Assembly: GCA_003696955.1 (NCBI GenBank)
Contig: RFGU01000091.1
Location: forward strand, 1 to 33,579
Direction of reading: 5' to 3'
Source: Deltaproteobacteria bacterium
Lineage (GTDB): Bacteria; Myxococcota_A; Polyangia; Nannocystales; Nannocystaceae
Length of the DNA stretch: 33,579 nucleotides
Shown here: piece after piece, positions 21,959 through 31,553 of the stretch
Layout of the letters: each line of letters opens with the position of its first letter
Numbering within the stretch: the first letter of the stretch is position 1
Notes under the pieces: model-generated
What the model was told of the DNA's origin: nothing
Seen by the model: the letters and a program-made list of their open reading frames with translations, nothing else
Databases searched by the model: none
Program-made: the position numbers and the translations under genes

Positions 21959-24034
21959 CTACCAGACTTCGCACGCATCCTTGGGATGCATGGGCGTCCC
22001 CTCGGCGCAGGCGAACGCCTCCCAGAACGCGGGTTCGTTGGCCAGCGGACCGTTGACCCGAAACCGCGGCCGCGAGTGCGGATCGGTCCGCACGAGTACC
22101 CGCTCGATCTCGGGCCGCTCCTTGCTGCACCAAAGCTGCGCCAGACTCACGAACACGAGTTGCTCGTTGGAGAGTTCGGGCACGACGCGAGGTTCCTCAC
22201 CGTGGTCGGCCACGTAGAGCGCGTATGCACGGGCCGCCAGCTTGGCGCCGCCGAGGTCGGCGATGTTCTCCCCGAGGGTGAGCTTCCCGTCGAGGTGTAG
22301 CCCTGGCTGAACCTCGTACGAGGCGTATTGTCGCTCGACGCACGCGGCGCGTTCTTCGAACTTGGCGGCGACGTCCTCCGACCACCACGGACGCAAGCGG
22401 CCGTCCCCGTCGAACTTGCGTCCCTGATCGTCGAACCCGTGGGTCAACTCGTGCCCCATCACCATGCCGATCCCCCCGAAATTCATCGCCATGGCGAACG
22501 TGCGATGGAAGAACGGCGGCTGCAGGATGCCCGCCGGGAACACCATCTCGTTGAGCGTCGGGTTGTAGTAGGCATTGACGGTCGGGGGGCTCATCTCCCA
22601 CTGCTTGCGATCGACGGGCTTGCCGACCCGCGACATGCGGCGGTGGAAGTCGAACGCCTCCGCGGCATCCACGTTGGCGACGTGGTTTGCACCGATCTCG
22701 ACGGGACCGTAGTCGATCCACTCGTCGGGATAGCCGATCTTCTCGCGGGAGATCTTCTTCATCTTCTCCAGCGCGGCTTTGCGGGTGGCCTCGTCCATCC
22801 ACGATAGCTCGGGAAGCCGCGTCGCAAAGGCCCGTTCGATGTAGTCGAGCATCTCGATCGCCCGCTGTTTGCTGTCGCCGGGGAACGCACGGGCGACGTA
22901 GGCCTTGCCCAAATCCTCGGGCAACATGCCGTCCGTCGTATCGACGCACCGCTTCCAGCGGTCCTCGATCTGCGCCTGCCCTGCGAGCCGCTTGCCGTAG
23001 AACGCGAAGTTCTCGTCGACGAACGGCTTGGACAGGTGTGGAGCCCTCGACCGAAGGACGTGCCAAGCGAGGTAGGCCTGCACCGTCTTCCACCCGGCCT
23101 TGCGCACGTGCCCGCGCAAGTCTTCGAAGAACTTGGGCGTCGCCACGTTGATCGTGACGATGTCGGGATGCCCCATGGCCTCGAAGTAGGCGTCCCACGG
23201 GAGTTTGCGATCCAGCTTGGCGAGCCCTTCGCGTTCGATCCGGTGGTAGCGCTTGTTCGGATCCCGCAGATCGCGCCGTGGCGTGGACGACTTCGCCAGC
23301 CGCGTCTCGAAGGCGAGGATGGACTCAGCCATCTTGGAGGCCTTCTCTTCCGACTCACCCGCGAGCACGAACATACGGCCGATGTGGGCGACGTAGTCGC
23401 GGCGCAGCGCCTCCGCCGACTCGCCCTTCTCGAGGTAATACTCCCGATCGGGCAGCCCCAGGCCTCCCTGATAGATGTGGGCGATCTCCAAGGTGGGATC
23501 TCTGTAGTCGGCATCCGCCCCGATGGCGAACAACGGGCCGATGCCCTTGGCGTGCATGCGGCCGACGAACGCGAACAACCCGTCGAGATCGCGGACGGAA
23601 CGTGCCGCTTCGAGATCCTTGGCGATGGGCTCGACCCCGGCCGCGTCGATGGCCGACTCGTTCATGCACGCCTCGTAGAAGGCTTTCGACTTGGCCGGGG
23701 CTTCGGAGGACTCGAGGATCTCCCGCAGCACCCGGCGGTTCTCCTCGCGCAACTCGTTGAAGCGTCCCCACCTGGACTTGTCGGCCGGGATCTCGACGCG
23801 GGAGAGCCAGCCGCCACAAGCGTACTGGAAGAAGTCGGTGCACGGGTCCGCCGACGTATCCATGTTCTCGGTGACGATCTTGGCCAGACTCGCCTGCTGC
23901 CCGTCGGACGTCTTGGCCCCGGTGGCCGCGGAGGCCTCGGGCGATGCTGCGCCCTCACCCTTTCCGGGCGCGGCGCAAGCGCAGACGATGGACAGGGTTG
24001 CGACTCCGATGCGGTCGAAGGAACGGGGGGGCAT
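21959..24034 (-). CDS. Exported M13 (neprilysin/PepO-type) zinc metalloendopeptidase
   Basis: This 691-residue peptidase has signal MPPRSFDRIGVATLSIVCAC with a plausible lipobox (C20). Family features are complete: the N-terminal DPCTDFFQYACGGW, the substrate-binding NAYYNP (residues 487-492), MVMGHELTHGFDDQG (H528, E529, H532), the third zinc ligand in LGENIADLGG (E589), and the C-terminal CEVW. M13 enzymes cut small peptides outside the cytoplasm. All active-site residues are intact, so it should be active. The ATG at 24034 is the first one that gives a signal peptide. It probably shares a transcript with the membrane protein gene 8 bases downstream. Confidence 0.95.
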   Translation of the reverse strand: MPPRSFDRIGVATLSIVCACAAPGKGEGAASPEASAATGAKTSDGQQASLAKIVTENMDTSADPCTDFFQYACGGWLSRVEIPADKSRWGRFNELREENRRVLREILESSEAPAKSKAFYEACMNESAIDAAGVEPIAKDLEAARSVRDLDGLFAFVGRMHAKGIGPLFAIGADADYRDPTLEIAHIYQGGLGLPDREYYLEKGESAEALRRDYVAHIGRMFVLAGESEEKASKMAESILAFETRLAKSSTPRRDLRDPNKRYHRIEREGLAKLDRKLPWDAYFEAMGHPDIVTINVATPKFFEDLRGHVRKAGWKTVQAYLAWHVLRSRAPHLSKPFVDENFAFYGKRLAGQAQIEDRWKRCVDTTDGMLPEDLGKAYVARAFPGDSKQRAIEMLDYIERAFATRLPELSWMDEATRKAALEKMKKISREKIGYPDEWIDYGPVEIGANHVANVDAAEAFDFHRRMSRVGKPVDRKQWEMSPPTVNAYYNPTLNEMVFPAGILQPPFFHRTFAMAMNFGGIGMVMGHELTHGFDDQGRKFDGDGRLRPWWSEDVAAKFEERAACVERQYASYEVQPGLHLDGKLTLGENIADLGGAKLAARAYALYVADHGEEPRVVPELSNEQLVFVSLAQLWCSKERPEIERVLVRTDPHSRPRFRVNGPLANEPAFWEAFACAEGTPMHPKDACEVW

Positions 24035-24171
24035 GGGCGCACCATGCCACAGGCTCCGACCGTTCAAACAGGGGGGCCGTGGCATCGTCTCCCGCGGACG
24101 GAGAGCGAAGCGCGGACCGCCACGTCCGCCGCCCGTGATCCCGTTCGCGTGCGGCAGGCGCCGTGGGCCGG

Positions 24172-24177
24172 TATGGT
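24172..24177 (+). promoter_or_regulatory. -10-like box, near-leaderless start
   Basis: TATGGT ends six bases before the GTG at 24184, with no Shine-Dalgarno sequence and no obvious -35 box, suggesting a leaderless transcript. Confidence 0.4.
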
Positions 24178-24183
24178 TGCAGC

Positions 24184-25362
24184 GTGCCCCCTGCCCCTGC
24201 CGACCGCTCGCGATCCGAGTCGGAGTCGAACTACTTCTGTGCGGGTCTGCCGTTTCGACGCACCCGCCACCTGACCGAGCCGGAGCGAGCGGCCCTGCGC
24301 CAACGCATCGTGCGCACACGACGCCGGATCGTCGCATCGGGGGTCGGGCTTTCGGTGGCCGCGGCGACGGCCGCGGCGCTCGCCTTCGCCCTCATGGCCC
24401 CTCGCCCCGGCCTGTTGCCCGCCTTGTGGGCGGCCCTGCTCGTGCCGGCGTGGGCCGGGGTGGCCCTCGGTATCGTCGACGGCGGGTCGCCGGGAAAGCG
24501 CTGGGCGTTCGGCACCGGACTGTTGTTGCTGGTGGCGCTGCCGGCGGCCGAGTTCGTGGCCTCCCGCCTGGGCGTCGGGAGCGTCTCGCCCGCCGTCGGC
24601 CGCCACTTGCCCAGCCTCTACACGGCCCTTTCGCTCCTCGGCGGGTTGGAGATCGCCGACCGGATACGGCGCCGCATTCGCCTCGCCCGTGCCCTCCGCA
24701 CGGCCGAGGCCGAGCTTGCGCGCGACGGCGAGGTGTGGATCTTCGGCGGCCCCCCCGAGGGGGACGGCCCCGTCGTGCCCGCTCCCCTCGGCACCGACGG
24801 GCCGCGTGTGGAGGTGCTGCCCGAAGCCGAGCTCTTCGTTCGCGGGCCGTCCGGCATGGTCCCGCGTCTTTCCCTCGCGCCGATCCGCCGGCTCGCCCCG
24901 GCCCGGCTCTTCGCGCTGCGCGTCCCCATTCCCGGCGCCCGTGCAGAGGATCCCAACCTGCGCGTCCACAGGCGGAGCCTGTCGCCCGCCGAGCGATCCG
25001 AGCTCAGCGGTCAGGCCGAGCGGCTGCGCCGCCGGCTCGGTCCCGTGCTCTCGTCCTACCTGGCATGCGGACTTCAGATCCTCGCGGACGCCTTCGTCTG
25101 GGGTCGATCCGGCGAGGAACTTTGGTTCTCGGCGGGCACGACGTTCTGGTACGCCGTCGCCGCGGCCACGTCCATCGCGTACGTCGGCCGCATCCGCGCC
25201 GCCCATCGACTCGAGCGCGATGCCGGACACCCCTGGGTCGTCACCATCGAGAATGCCGACACCGCCATGGGCGACGTGCCCCACATGGAGGTCCTGCCCG
25301 TCTCCCGGTTGCTGTGGACCGAGCGCGGGCGTCCGGCAGCCTGGCGGCTCCATCGCCCGTAG
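24184..25362 (+). CDS. Membrane protein of unknown function
   Basis: This 392-residue protein is not one I recognise. The N-terminus is cytosolic with YFCAGLPFRRTRHLTEPERAAL. Hydrophobic segments at about residues 50-72, 76-97, 105-127 and 140-157 suggest four membrane helices. A soluble region follows (residues 170-310) with a repeated beta-strand pattern, then another hydrophobic stretch (TTFWYAVAAATSIAYVG). The C-terminal strand region ends LWTERGRPAAWRLHRP. The GTG at 24184 is favoured over an in-frame GTG at 24163 because a TATGGT box sits between them. It is divergent from the M13 peptidase and convergent with metH. Confidence 0.72.
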   Translation: MPPAPADRSRSESESNYFCAGLPFRRTRHLTEPERAALRQRIVRTRRRIVASGVGLSVAAATAAALAFALMAPRPGLLPALWAALLVPAWAGVALGIVDGGSPGKRWAFGTGLLLLVALPAAEFVASRLGVGSVSPAVGRHLPSLYTALSLLGGLEIADRIRRRIRLARALRTAEAELARDGEVWIFGGPPEGDGPVVPAPLGTDGPRVEVLPEAELFVRGPSGMVPRLSLAPIRRLAPARLFALRVPIPGARAEDPNLRVHRRSLSPAERSELSGQAERLRRRLGPVLSSYLACGLQILADAFVWGRSGEELWFSAGTTFWYAVAAATSIAYVGRIRAAHRLERDAGHPWVVTIENADTAMGDVPHMEVLPVSRLLWTERGRPAAWRLHRP

Positions 25363-25421
25363 GCCCCACCTCGCGACCCGGTCGAGCCCGTTCCCGCCCC
25401 CTGGGTCCTCGTCCCGTACCG

Positions 25422-28400
25422 TCACGCGGCGTCCGCGTCTTCACCGGTGCGCTCCACCAACAGCGGCCGTAGCAATCGCTCGACGGTGGCGACCTCGACC
25501 CCCTTGCGCCGCGCGTAGTCCGCCACTTGATCCGAACCAATGCGTCCAATTGTGAAGTACCGACTCTCCGGGTGCGCGAAGAACATGCCGCTGACCGCGG
25601 CCGGCGGCATCATGGCGAAGGACTCGGACAGGCGAAGCCCGATCTTCGAAGCTCCCAGCAGGTCGAACAGCCGCGCCTTCTCGCTGTGATCGGGGCAGGC
25701 GGGGTAGCCGAACGCGGGCCGAATCCCGCGATAGCGCTCGCGAATGAGGTCGTCCTTCGAGAGCCGGCGCCCGCCCTCGATGCCCCACGACCGGCGCACC
25801 TGCTCGTGCAACCACTCGGCGAACGCCTCCGCGAGCCGGTCCGCAAGCGCCTTGACCATGATGGCGCTGTAGTCGTCGCCTTCGGCGACGTATTCCTCGG
25901 CAATCGCATCGGCGCCGAAGATCCCCACGGCGAAGGCGCCTACGTGATCGCGCACGCCCGCACTCCGCGGGGCCACGAAATCGGCCAAGCTGCGCAGGAC
26001 GCCGTCGGACCGCGGCGTCTGCTGGCGCAGCATGGGGAATCGAACGGTCCCCTCCGGTGTGACCAACACGATGTCGTCCCCCTCGCGGTGGGCCGGGAAG
26101 AACCCGTACACCGCACGGGGCTCGAGCCTTCCGGCACCGACCAGGTCGGAGAGCATGCGCTTGCCGTCTTCGTAGAGGGCGCGCGCAGCCTCCCCCTTCT
26201 CGGGGTCGTCGAGCACCTTCGGAAAGCGCCCCTTGATCCCCCACGTGGTGAAGAAGAACGTCCAGTCCACGTAGCGCGCGATCTCCCCGAGGGGCGCCCC
26301 CTCGATCCGTCGCACCCCGGCGAAGGGGGGCGGCGACACCGTGGTCTCGTCGAAGACGAGCTGCGGGGCCCGGCGCCGCGCCTCGTCGATGGGCACGAGC
26401 TTCGTACGACCTCGCCCCTCGTGGATCTCCCGCAGGTGCGCCTGCTCCTGCCTCAGCTTCGCGGCGAACGCCAAGCGCCGCTTCGGGTCGAGCAGGTCCT
26501 GCAGGATGCCCGCCACACGCGATGCATCGGGCACGTACACGACCTCGTGATCGTAGGCGGGAGCGATCTTGACGGCGGTGTGTTGCGAACTCGTCGTCGC
26601 ACCACCGATGAGCAACGGCACGTCCATGCCGCGACGTTTCATGACCTTCGCCACGTGCACCATCTCGTCGAGGGATGGCGTGATGAGCCCACTGAGGCCT
26701 ACGACGTCCGCCTGCTCGGCCTCGGCCACGTCGAGGATCTTCTCCGCCGGCACCATCACGCCGAGATCGACGACCTCGTAACCGTTGCACTCGAGCACGA
26801 CCCCCACGATGTTCTTGCCGATGTCGTGCACGTCCCCCTTGACCGTGGCGAGCACGACCTTGCCCTTGCCCGACGAGGACGTCTTCTCGGCCTCGAGATG
26901 GGGCTCGAGAACCGCCACGGCCCGTTTCATGACACGCGCGCTCTTGACGACCTGGGGCAGGAACATCTTGCCCGATCCGAAGAGATCGCCCACCACGCGC
27001 ATCCCGTCCATCAACGGCCCTTCGATCACGTCGAGGGGCCGCCCCAACCGCTCGAGGGCCTCGAGCACGTCCGCTTCGACGAAGTCGACGACGCCGTGGA
27101 CGAGGGCATGGGTGATGCGCTCCTCGAGGCTCTTCTCGCGCCAAGCGAGGTCCTCGGCCCGGGCCTGTTTGCGCCCCGCATATTCTCCAGCGAGGGCCAC
27201 CAGCCGCTCGGTCGCGTCGGGCCGGCGATCGAAGAGCACGTCCTCGATGGCCTCGCGCAGCTTCGGCTCGACGTCGTCGTAGACCGCAAGCTGCCCCGCG
27301 TTGACGATCCCCATGTCCATCCCGGCGGCGATGGCGTGGTACAGGAAGACCGCATGCATCGCCTCGCGGACGTGATTGTTGCCGCGAAACGAAAACGACA
27401 GATTGCTCACCCCCCCGGACACCTTTGCCCCCGGACACGACGCCTTGATCCTGCGCGTCGCCTCGAGGAACTCGATGGCGTACCGATTGTGGGCGTCGAT
27501 CCCCGTGGCGACGGCGAAGATGTTGGGATCGAAGATGATGTCCCCGGGTGGGAACCCGAGGCGGCCGACGAGAATCTCGTAGGCTCGGGTGCAGATGGCG
27601 ACCTTGTGGTCCGCCGTCTCCGCCTGGCCCTGCTCGTCGAAGGCCATGACCACCACCCCAGCGCCGTAGCGCCGAATGGTCCGGGCCTGCTCCACGAAGA
27701 CCTCCTCACCCTCCTTGAGGGAGATGGAGTTCACGATGGGCTTGCCCTGGATCGCCTCGAGGCCGGCAACGACGGCTTCGAAACGGGAACTGTCGATCAT
27801 GACGGGCACCCGGGCGATCTCCGGTTCGGCGGCCACGCGCCGCAGGAACGTCTTCATCGCCTCGGCGGCGTCGAGCATCCCCTCGTCCATGTTGACGTCG
27901 ATGATGTTGGCGCCGCCACGCACCTGCTCGAGCGCCACCTCGAGGGCCGTCTCGTAGTCGCCTTCACGAATGAGCCGACGAAACCGCGCCGATCCGGCCA
28001 CGTTGGTGCGCTCCCCGATCATGACGAAGTTCGTATCCGGCCGGATCTCGAGGACCTCGAGTCCCGCGAACGCCGACCGATGCGGGTCGCGCTCTGGGAT
28101 GGCACGCGGCGCGACACCTTCGACGGCATCGGCGATGGCTCGGATGTGGTCGGGGGTCGTACCGCAGCAGCCGCCGACGAGATTCACCCAACCCGACGCC
28201 GCGAAGGCACCGATGAACCGGGCCGTCGTCTCCGGCGGCTCGTCGTACTCGCCGAAGGCGTTGGGCAGTCCCGCATTCGGATAGGTCGCCGTGGCGCAGG
28301 TCGCGATCTCCGCAAGGGTCTCCACGTAGGGCGCGAGGTCCTCGGCCCCGAGGGCACAGTTGAGTCCCACGAAGAGGGGATCGGCGTGCTCGACACTGGT

Positions 28401-29108
28401 CCAGAACGCCTCGAGGGTCTGCCCGGACAGGGTTCGACCGCTTCGATCGGTGATCGTGACCGAAAGCCCAACGGGCAGGCGCACGCCCAAGGTCTCGAAG
28501 ACGTCGAGGATGGCGAGGATGCACGCCTTGGCGTTCAATGTGTCGAAGACCGTCTCGACCAGGAGGAGATCGACGCCGCCCTCGACGAGGGCGCGGACCT
28601 GTTCTGCATAGGCCGCCCGCAGATCGGCGAACTCGATGGCCCGATATCCCGGATCCTCCACGTTCGGGGAGATCGACAGCGTACGATTCGTCGGTCCCAC
28701 GGCACCTGCGACGAAACGCGGCTTGCCCGGCGTCCTGGCCGAAAATGCCCGCGCGCGCTCGACCGCGATGCGGGCCGCCGCACGATTGATCTCGACGACG
28801 GCGTCTTCGAGGCCGTAGTCCGCCTGGGCGATGCGGGTGGCCGAGAACGTATTCGTCTCGATGATGTCGGCGCCGGCTTCGAGGTACGCGTCGTGGACGC
28901 TCGCGAGCACGTCGGGCCGTGTCAGGGCGAGGACGTCGTGGTTGCCGAGCAGCGGCCTGTCGTGATCGACGAAACGGGTCCCCCGGTAGTCGGGCTCCGA
29001 AAGTCCGCAGCGCTGGAGCATGGTCCCCATGGCACCGTCGAGCACGAGGATCCTGCGGGAAAGCGCAGCACGTAGCGCCTTTGCGCCCTCGGGTTCATGC
29101 ATCGGCAT
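25422..29108 (-). CDS. metH: Cobalamin-dependent methionine synthase MetH
   Basis: This 1228-residue cytosolic enzyme moves a methyl group from methyltetrahydrofolate to homocysteine via B12, and its length equals the E. coli enzyme. All four modules are seen. The homocysteine domain (1-330) has zinc cysteines C251 in GLNCALG and C314/C315 in GGCCGTTP. The pterin domain (350-615) has [11 protein letters not shown] and VNMDEGMLD. The B12 cap and binding domain (650-890) has DVHDIGKN (residues 759-766, base-off ligand His761). The reactivation domain (900-1228) has [15 protein letters not shown], which binds SAM. The ATG at 29108 overlaps the end of the upstream regulator by 14 bases; ATG 29102 is also possible. 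It is transcribed with that regulator from the promoter near 30100. No B12 riboswitch is seen. Confidence 0.97.
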   Translation of the reverse strand: MPMHEPEGAKALRAALSRRILVLDGAMGTMLQRCGLSEPDYRGTRFVDHDRPLLGNHDVLALTRPDVLASVHDAYLEAGADIIETNTFSATRIAQADYGLEDAVVEINRAAARIAVERARAFSARTPGKPRFVAGAVGPTNRTLSISPNVEDPGYRAIEFADLRAAYAEQVRALVEGGVDLLLVETVFDTLNAKACILAILDVFETLGVRLPVGLSVTITDRSGRTLSGQTLEAFWTSVEHADPLFVGLNCALGAEDLAPYVETLAEIATCATATYPNAGLPNAFGEYDEPPETTARFIGAFAASGWVNLVGGCCGTTPDHIRAIADAVEGVAPRAIPERDPHRSAFAGLEVLEIRPDTNFVMIGERTNVAGSARFRRLIREGDYETALEVALEQVRGGANIIDVNMDEGMLDAAEAMKTFLRRVAAEPEIARVPVMIDSSRFEAVVAGLEAIQGKPIVNSISLKEGEEVFVEQARTIRRYGAGVVVMAFDEQGQAETADHKVAICTRAYEILVGRLGFPPGDIIFDPNIFAVATGIDAHNRYAIEFLEATRRIKASCPGAKVSGGVSNLSFSFRGNNHVREAMHAVFLYHAIAAGMDMGIVNAGQLAVYDDVEPKLREAIEDVLFDRRPDATERLVALAGEYAGRKQARAEDLAWREKSLEERITHALVHGVVDFVEADVLEALERLGRPLDVIEGPLMDGMRVVGDLFGSGKMFLPQVVKSARVMKRAVAVLEPHLEAEKTSSSGKGKVVLATVKGDVHDIGKNIVGVVLECNGYEVVDLGVMVPAEKILDVAEAEQADVVGLSGLITPSLDEMVHVAKVMKRRGMDVPLLIGGATTSSQHTAVKIAPAYDHEVVYVPDASRVAGILQDLLDPKRRLAFAAKLRQEQAHLREIHEGRGRTKLVPIDEARRRAPQLVFDETTVSPPPFAGVRRIEGAPLGEIARYVDWTFFFTTWGIKGRFPKVLDDPEKGEAARALYEDGKRMLSDLVGAGRLEPRAVYGFFPAHREGDDIVLVTPEGTVRFPMLRQQTPRSDGVLRSLADFVAPRSAGVRDHVGAFAVGIFGADAIAEEYVAEGDDYSAIMVKALADRLAEAFAEWLHEQVRRSWGIEGGRRLSKDDLIRERYRGIRPAFGYPACPDHSEKARLFDLLGASKIGLRLSESFAMMPPAAVSGMFFAHPESRYFTIGRIGSDQVADYARRKGVEVATVERLLRPLLVERTGEDADAA

Positions 29109-30063
29109 CGTCGGCTCGTTTCTCCGCCACCAGGGTGACGACCTCGAAATAGGGCTTCTTGCGCTCGCGGGAGGTCACGGCGCACGAACGGACGCAAAGT
29201 CCCGCCTCCGTGGCCAGTTCGGCGAGCGCTTCGGGTTCGAATCCGTCGTGGACGTGGCCGTACGCCGCGACCAGGTCCCGATGGACGTGCTTGCGCAACG
29301 TCGCGGCCACCAACGTGCCGTTCGGCCGCAGGACTCGGGCCGCCTCGCCGAGGGCCCGCTGCGGCGCAGTCGCATATGTGAGCACGTGGAGCATGAGCAC
29401 GCAGTCGTAGTGCGACGAGCCGACGGGCAGTTCGTGCATGTCGCCGCACACGAACGACACGTTGCTTCGGTGGGCGAGACGTTCGCGGGCAGCGCCGAGC
29501 ATGCGCTCGTTGACGTCGAGGCACGTGTACGAACGCGCCCGGTGGGCCAAGAGTTCCGCCATGACCCCATCGCCTGCTCCCACGTCGAGCACGTCTCCCA
29601 AGTCGAGGAGCGGTACGAGGCTTCGGGCGGTGGCCTCCCAGGTTCGCCCGGGCGAGTAGTGGTGTTCCATGCGCCCGGCCACGGCATCGATCCACGCAGC
29701 CGTCCCGGTACGCGCAGCCAGCACCCGCTCGGCGCCCCGCGCATCTTCGGCCAGCAGGCCGTCGTCGACGCTACCGCGCACCGCCATCCACACCGAGTCG
29801 CCCTCTGCCGTCGGGCTCATCCGGTAGTAGGCGGAGGTGCCATCCCTACGATCGACCACCAGGCCGCCCTCCCGCAGTCGTGCAAGATGGGTGGACACCC
29901 GCGACTGGGGCAGCCCGGTGGCACGCGTCAGCTCCGTGACCGACAGCTCGTAGCGCTCGAGCAGGGCGAGCAGGCGCACCCGGGTCGGGTCCGACAACAG
30001 ACCGAGGTAGTGGGTCGCTGCTTCGAGGGACCGTGCGGTCCCGTGTTCGGTGACGGGGGGCAT
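29095..30063 (-). CDS. sahR: ArsR-family regulator with methyltransferase-like effector domain (SahR type)
   Basis: This 322-residue protein has an ArsR winged helix (residues 10-85: [20 protein letters not shown], recognition helix [13 protein letters not shown], wing [15 protein letters not shown]) without the metal-binding ELCVCD motif. A class I SAM-binding domain follows ([15 protein letters not shown], residues 159-172; [17 protein letters not shown]). ArsR regulators with such a domain are known as SahR, which represses SAM-cycle genes including metH and is released by S-adenosylhomocysteine. This gene overlaps metH, which strongly supports that role. An 18-bp palindrome at the promoter is the predicted operator for self-control. 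An active methyltransferase cannot be excluded. The ATG at 30063 has no strong Shine-Dalgarno sequence. Confidence 0.88.
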   Translation of the reverse strand: MPPVTEHGTARSLEAATHYLGLLSDPTRVRLLALLERYELSVTELTRATGLPQSRVSTHLARLREGGLVVDRRDGTSAYYRMSPTAEGDSVWMAVRGSVDDGLLAEDARGAERVLAARTGTAAWIDAVAGRMEHHYSPGRTWEATARSLVPLLDLGDVLDVGAGDGVMAELLAHRARSYTCLDVNERMLGAARERLAHRSNVSFVCGDMHELPVGSSHYDCVLMLHVLTYATAPQRALGEAARVLRPNGTLVAATLRKHVHRDLVAAYGHVHDGFEPEALAELATEAGLCVRSCAVTSRERKKPYFEVVTLVAEKRADDADA

Positions 30064-30068
30064 TTCTT

Positions 30069-30086
30069 TATTCGAGAATCCGAATA
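30069..30086. promoter_or_regulatory. Predicted SahR operator
   Basis: TATTCG-AGAATC-CGAATA is a perfect 6-6-6 inverted repeat in an AT-rich island, six bases before the sahR ATG and at the predicted transcription start. A bound dimer would block transcription. A smaller dyad (ATTC-GA-GAAT) is nested in it. Confidence 0.7.
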
Positions 30087-30092
30087 GAAGGA

Positions 30093-30121
30093 TATATGGT
30101 CGTGCCGCGGGATTCCGTCAA
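30093..30121 (-). promoter_or_regulatory. Promoter of the sahR-metH operon
   Basis: Read on the minus strand, TTGACG (30121-30116) and CATATA (30098-30093) are 17 bases apart. Transcription would start near 30086, at the edge of the operator palindrome. The -35 box is strong, the -10 box moderate. Confidence 0.6.
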
Positions 30122-30132
30122 GCTGGCGGCGG

Positions 30133-30162
30133 TTGTGAGAAGCCCCACGCAGGTGCTAGCGT
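30133..30162 (+). promoter_or_regulatory. Promoter upstream of the membrane protein gene at 30175
   Basis: TTGTGA (30133-30138) and TAGCGT (30157-30162) are separated by 18 bases. Transcription would begin about 30169, leaving a leader of only some six bases before the GTG at 30175. It is back to back with the sahR promoter. Confidence 0.45.
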
Positions 30163-30174
30163 GGAGCCACGCCC

Positions 30175-31524
30175 GTGAGGTCGATTCGCCGATTCGTACT
30201 CCTCCCCATGCTCTTCGTGATCTTGGGGATCCCCAGGGCGTCCGCAGCGCCGGCCATCGTGCCGCCGGCCGGATGGCGCACCCCTGCCCTGCCCCAGGCC
30301 CAGGATCGCGCCGCGGCGCTGGCCGCGCAGATGGGCGGCGAAGTGCTCGAAGTGGCCAGCACGGCGGAGGTGGACGACTTCGTCGAGACCCTGGCCCTCG
30401 TCGAGGTCCCCGAGCCGCTGCCGCGCGAGACGATGACCGAAGATGCCGCTGCGCGCGCCTACGTCGACGATCGCGCCGGCCGCCTGCTCGACGGCGCCAC
30501 CATTACCCGAATCGAGCGTGTGCCCACCGGCGAGGCCGGCCTTTCGTACATCGATGCCCGCCTCCAGGCGGACCCCACCTACGCCCACGTCGCCATCGTC
30601 CCCTACGGCGCGCGAACCCTATGGGTCGTGGCCTGGTCGAGCGGCAACGAGGCTCCCCTCTACCGTCGCGTCGCCGAACCTACGATCCGAGCGGTAGCTG
30701 CCCTCGCGACTCCCCCCATCACGCCCTTCGATCGAGGCGGAGCACTGCTCACGGCATGGCTCGGATGGCTCCTGGCCGGTGGCGTCGTGTACGTCGCCCT
30801 CTTGCTCCTGGCGGATCGTCGTGGCGATCACTTCGAAGCCGCCACCAAGAGCGCATGGATCGTCGGCGGCGCCACCCTCGTGGTCGGCGCGGGCGCGGCC
30901 ATCGCGTTCGGATCGAGCGCCGAGCGCCTCGCCCTCGTCGGCACGACGCCCCTTTCGATGGCGGTCCACGTCGCCCTACCTGGCGCACTCCTCGCCATCG
31001 CGGCCTTGGTCGCCAGCCGCCTCCTCTCGTCGAGCGGCCGCATCGCCAGCGCCCCAGAAGGGGCGGGCACCGGCCTTCCCCAACTCTACCGTCCCTACGA
31101 CAACCCCCCAGGGCCGCCGAGCACCGAAGGTCCCGGGGCGTCGGGTGAGCCTCCGGTGACGGGATCGCCCCCCGCGGCCATCGACCTGCCCCCGGCCGAA
31201 GAGGGAGATCCGCCGGCAACCCTGACGGACGCCCACGAGGTGGCCACCGAACACCCCATCGCGGCGATCCCCAAGATGATCGTCGAAGACCGCACACCCG
31301 TGCCGAGCGACTCCGTCGCGGGTGCCTACCATCTCGATCTCGCGAAGGAGAAGGCGAAGACGGGCGACGAACGCCGCACGGTGGGCGCTCCCCAGCGACC
31401 GATCACCGAGACGCACACGCCGGTGCCCAAGGACGCCGAAGCGCAGGGCAGCTACACGTTCGCCCGCAGAGGCGGCAAACGACGTCGCAAGCCGCCGGCA
31501 CCGCCCACGAAGAAGGGCACCTGA
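30175..31524 (+). CDS. Membrane protein with signal peptide and Pro-rich tail, unknown
   Basis: This 449-residue protein begins with signal peptide MRSIRRFVLLPMLFVILG (cut near ASAAP). An extracytoplasmic domain follows (residues 28-180) that resembles a small alpha/beta fold; no family is recognised. Three membrane helices follow (AWLGWLLAGGVVYVALLLLA, WIVGGATLVVGAGAAIAFG, VALPGALLAIAALVAS), then a 130-residue Pro-rich, probably disordered tail. The tail holds two related motifs, RTPVPSDSVAGAYHLD and HTPVPKDAEAQGSYTF, and a basic end (RRGGKRRRK). The start is GTG at 30175. It is divergent from sahR-metH and not obviously linked to it. Function is unknown. Confidence 0.75.
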   Translation: MRSIRRFVLLPMLFVILGIPRASAAPAIVPPAGWRTPALPQAQDRAAALAAQMGGEVLEVASTAEVDDFVETLALVEVPEPLPRETMTEDAAARAYVDDRAGRLLDGATITRIERVPTGEAGLSYIDARLQADPTYAHVAIVPYGARTLWVVAWSSGNEAPLYRRVAEPTIRAVAALATPPITPFDRGGALLTAWLGWLLAGGVVYVALLLLADRRGDHFEAATKSAWIVGGATLVVGAGAAIAFGSSAERLALVGTTPLSMAVHVALPGALLAIAALVASRLLSSSGRIASAPEGAGTGLPQLYRPYDNPPGPPSTEGPGASGEPPVTGSPPAAIDLPPAEEGDPPATLTDAHEVATEHPIAAIPKMIVEDRTPVPSDSVAGAYHLDLAKEKAKTGDERRTVGAPQRPITETHTPVPKDAEAQGSYTFARRGGKRRRKPPAPPTKKGT

Positions 31525-31553
31525 CGGTCGCTCGGCGCCCGCGTACCCCGTCC

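Noticed and set aside
25527-29075. Open frame of over 1100 codons on the plus strand opposite metH
   Set aside because: Its product is low-complexity, rich in Arg, Gly, Asp and His, with no domain. It mirrors the codon bias of metH, whose protein is complete and unmistakable.
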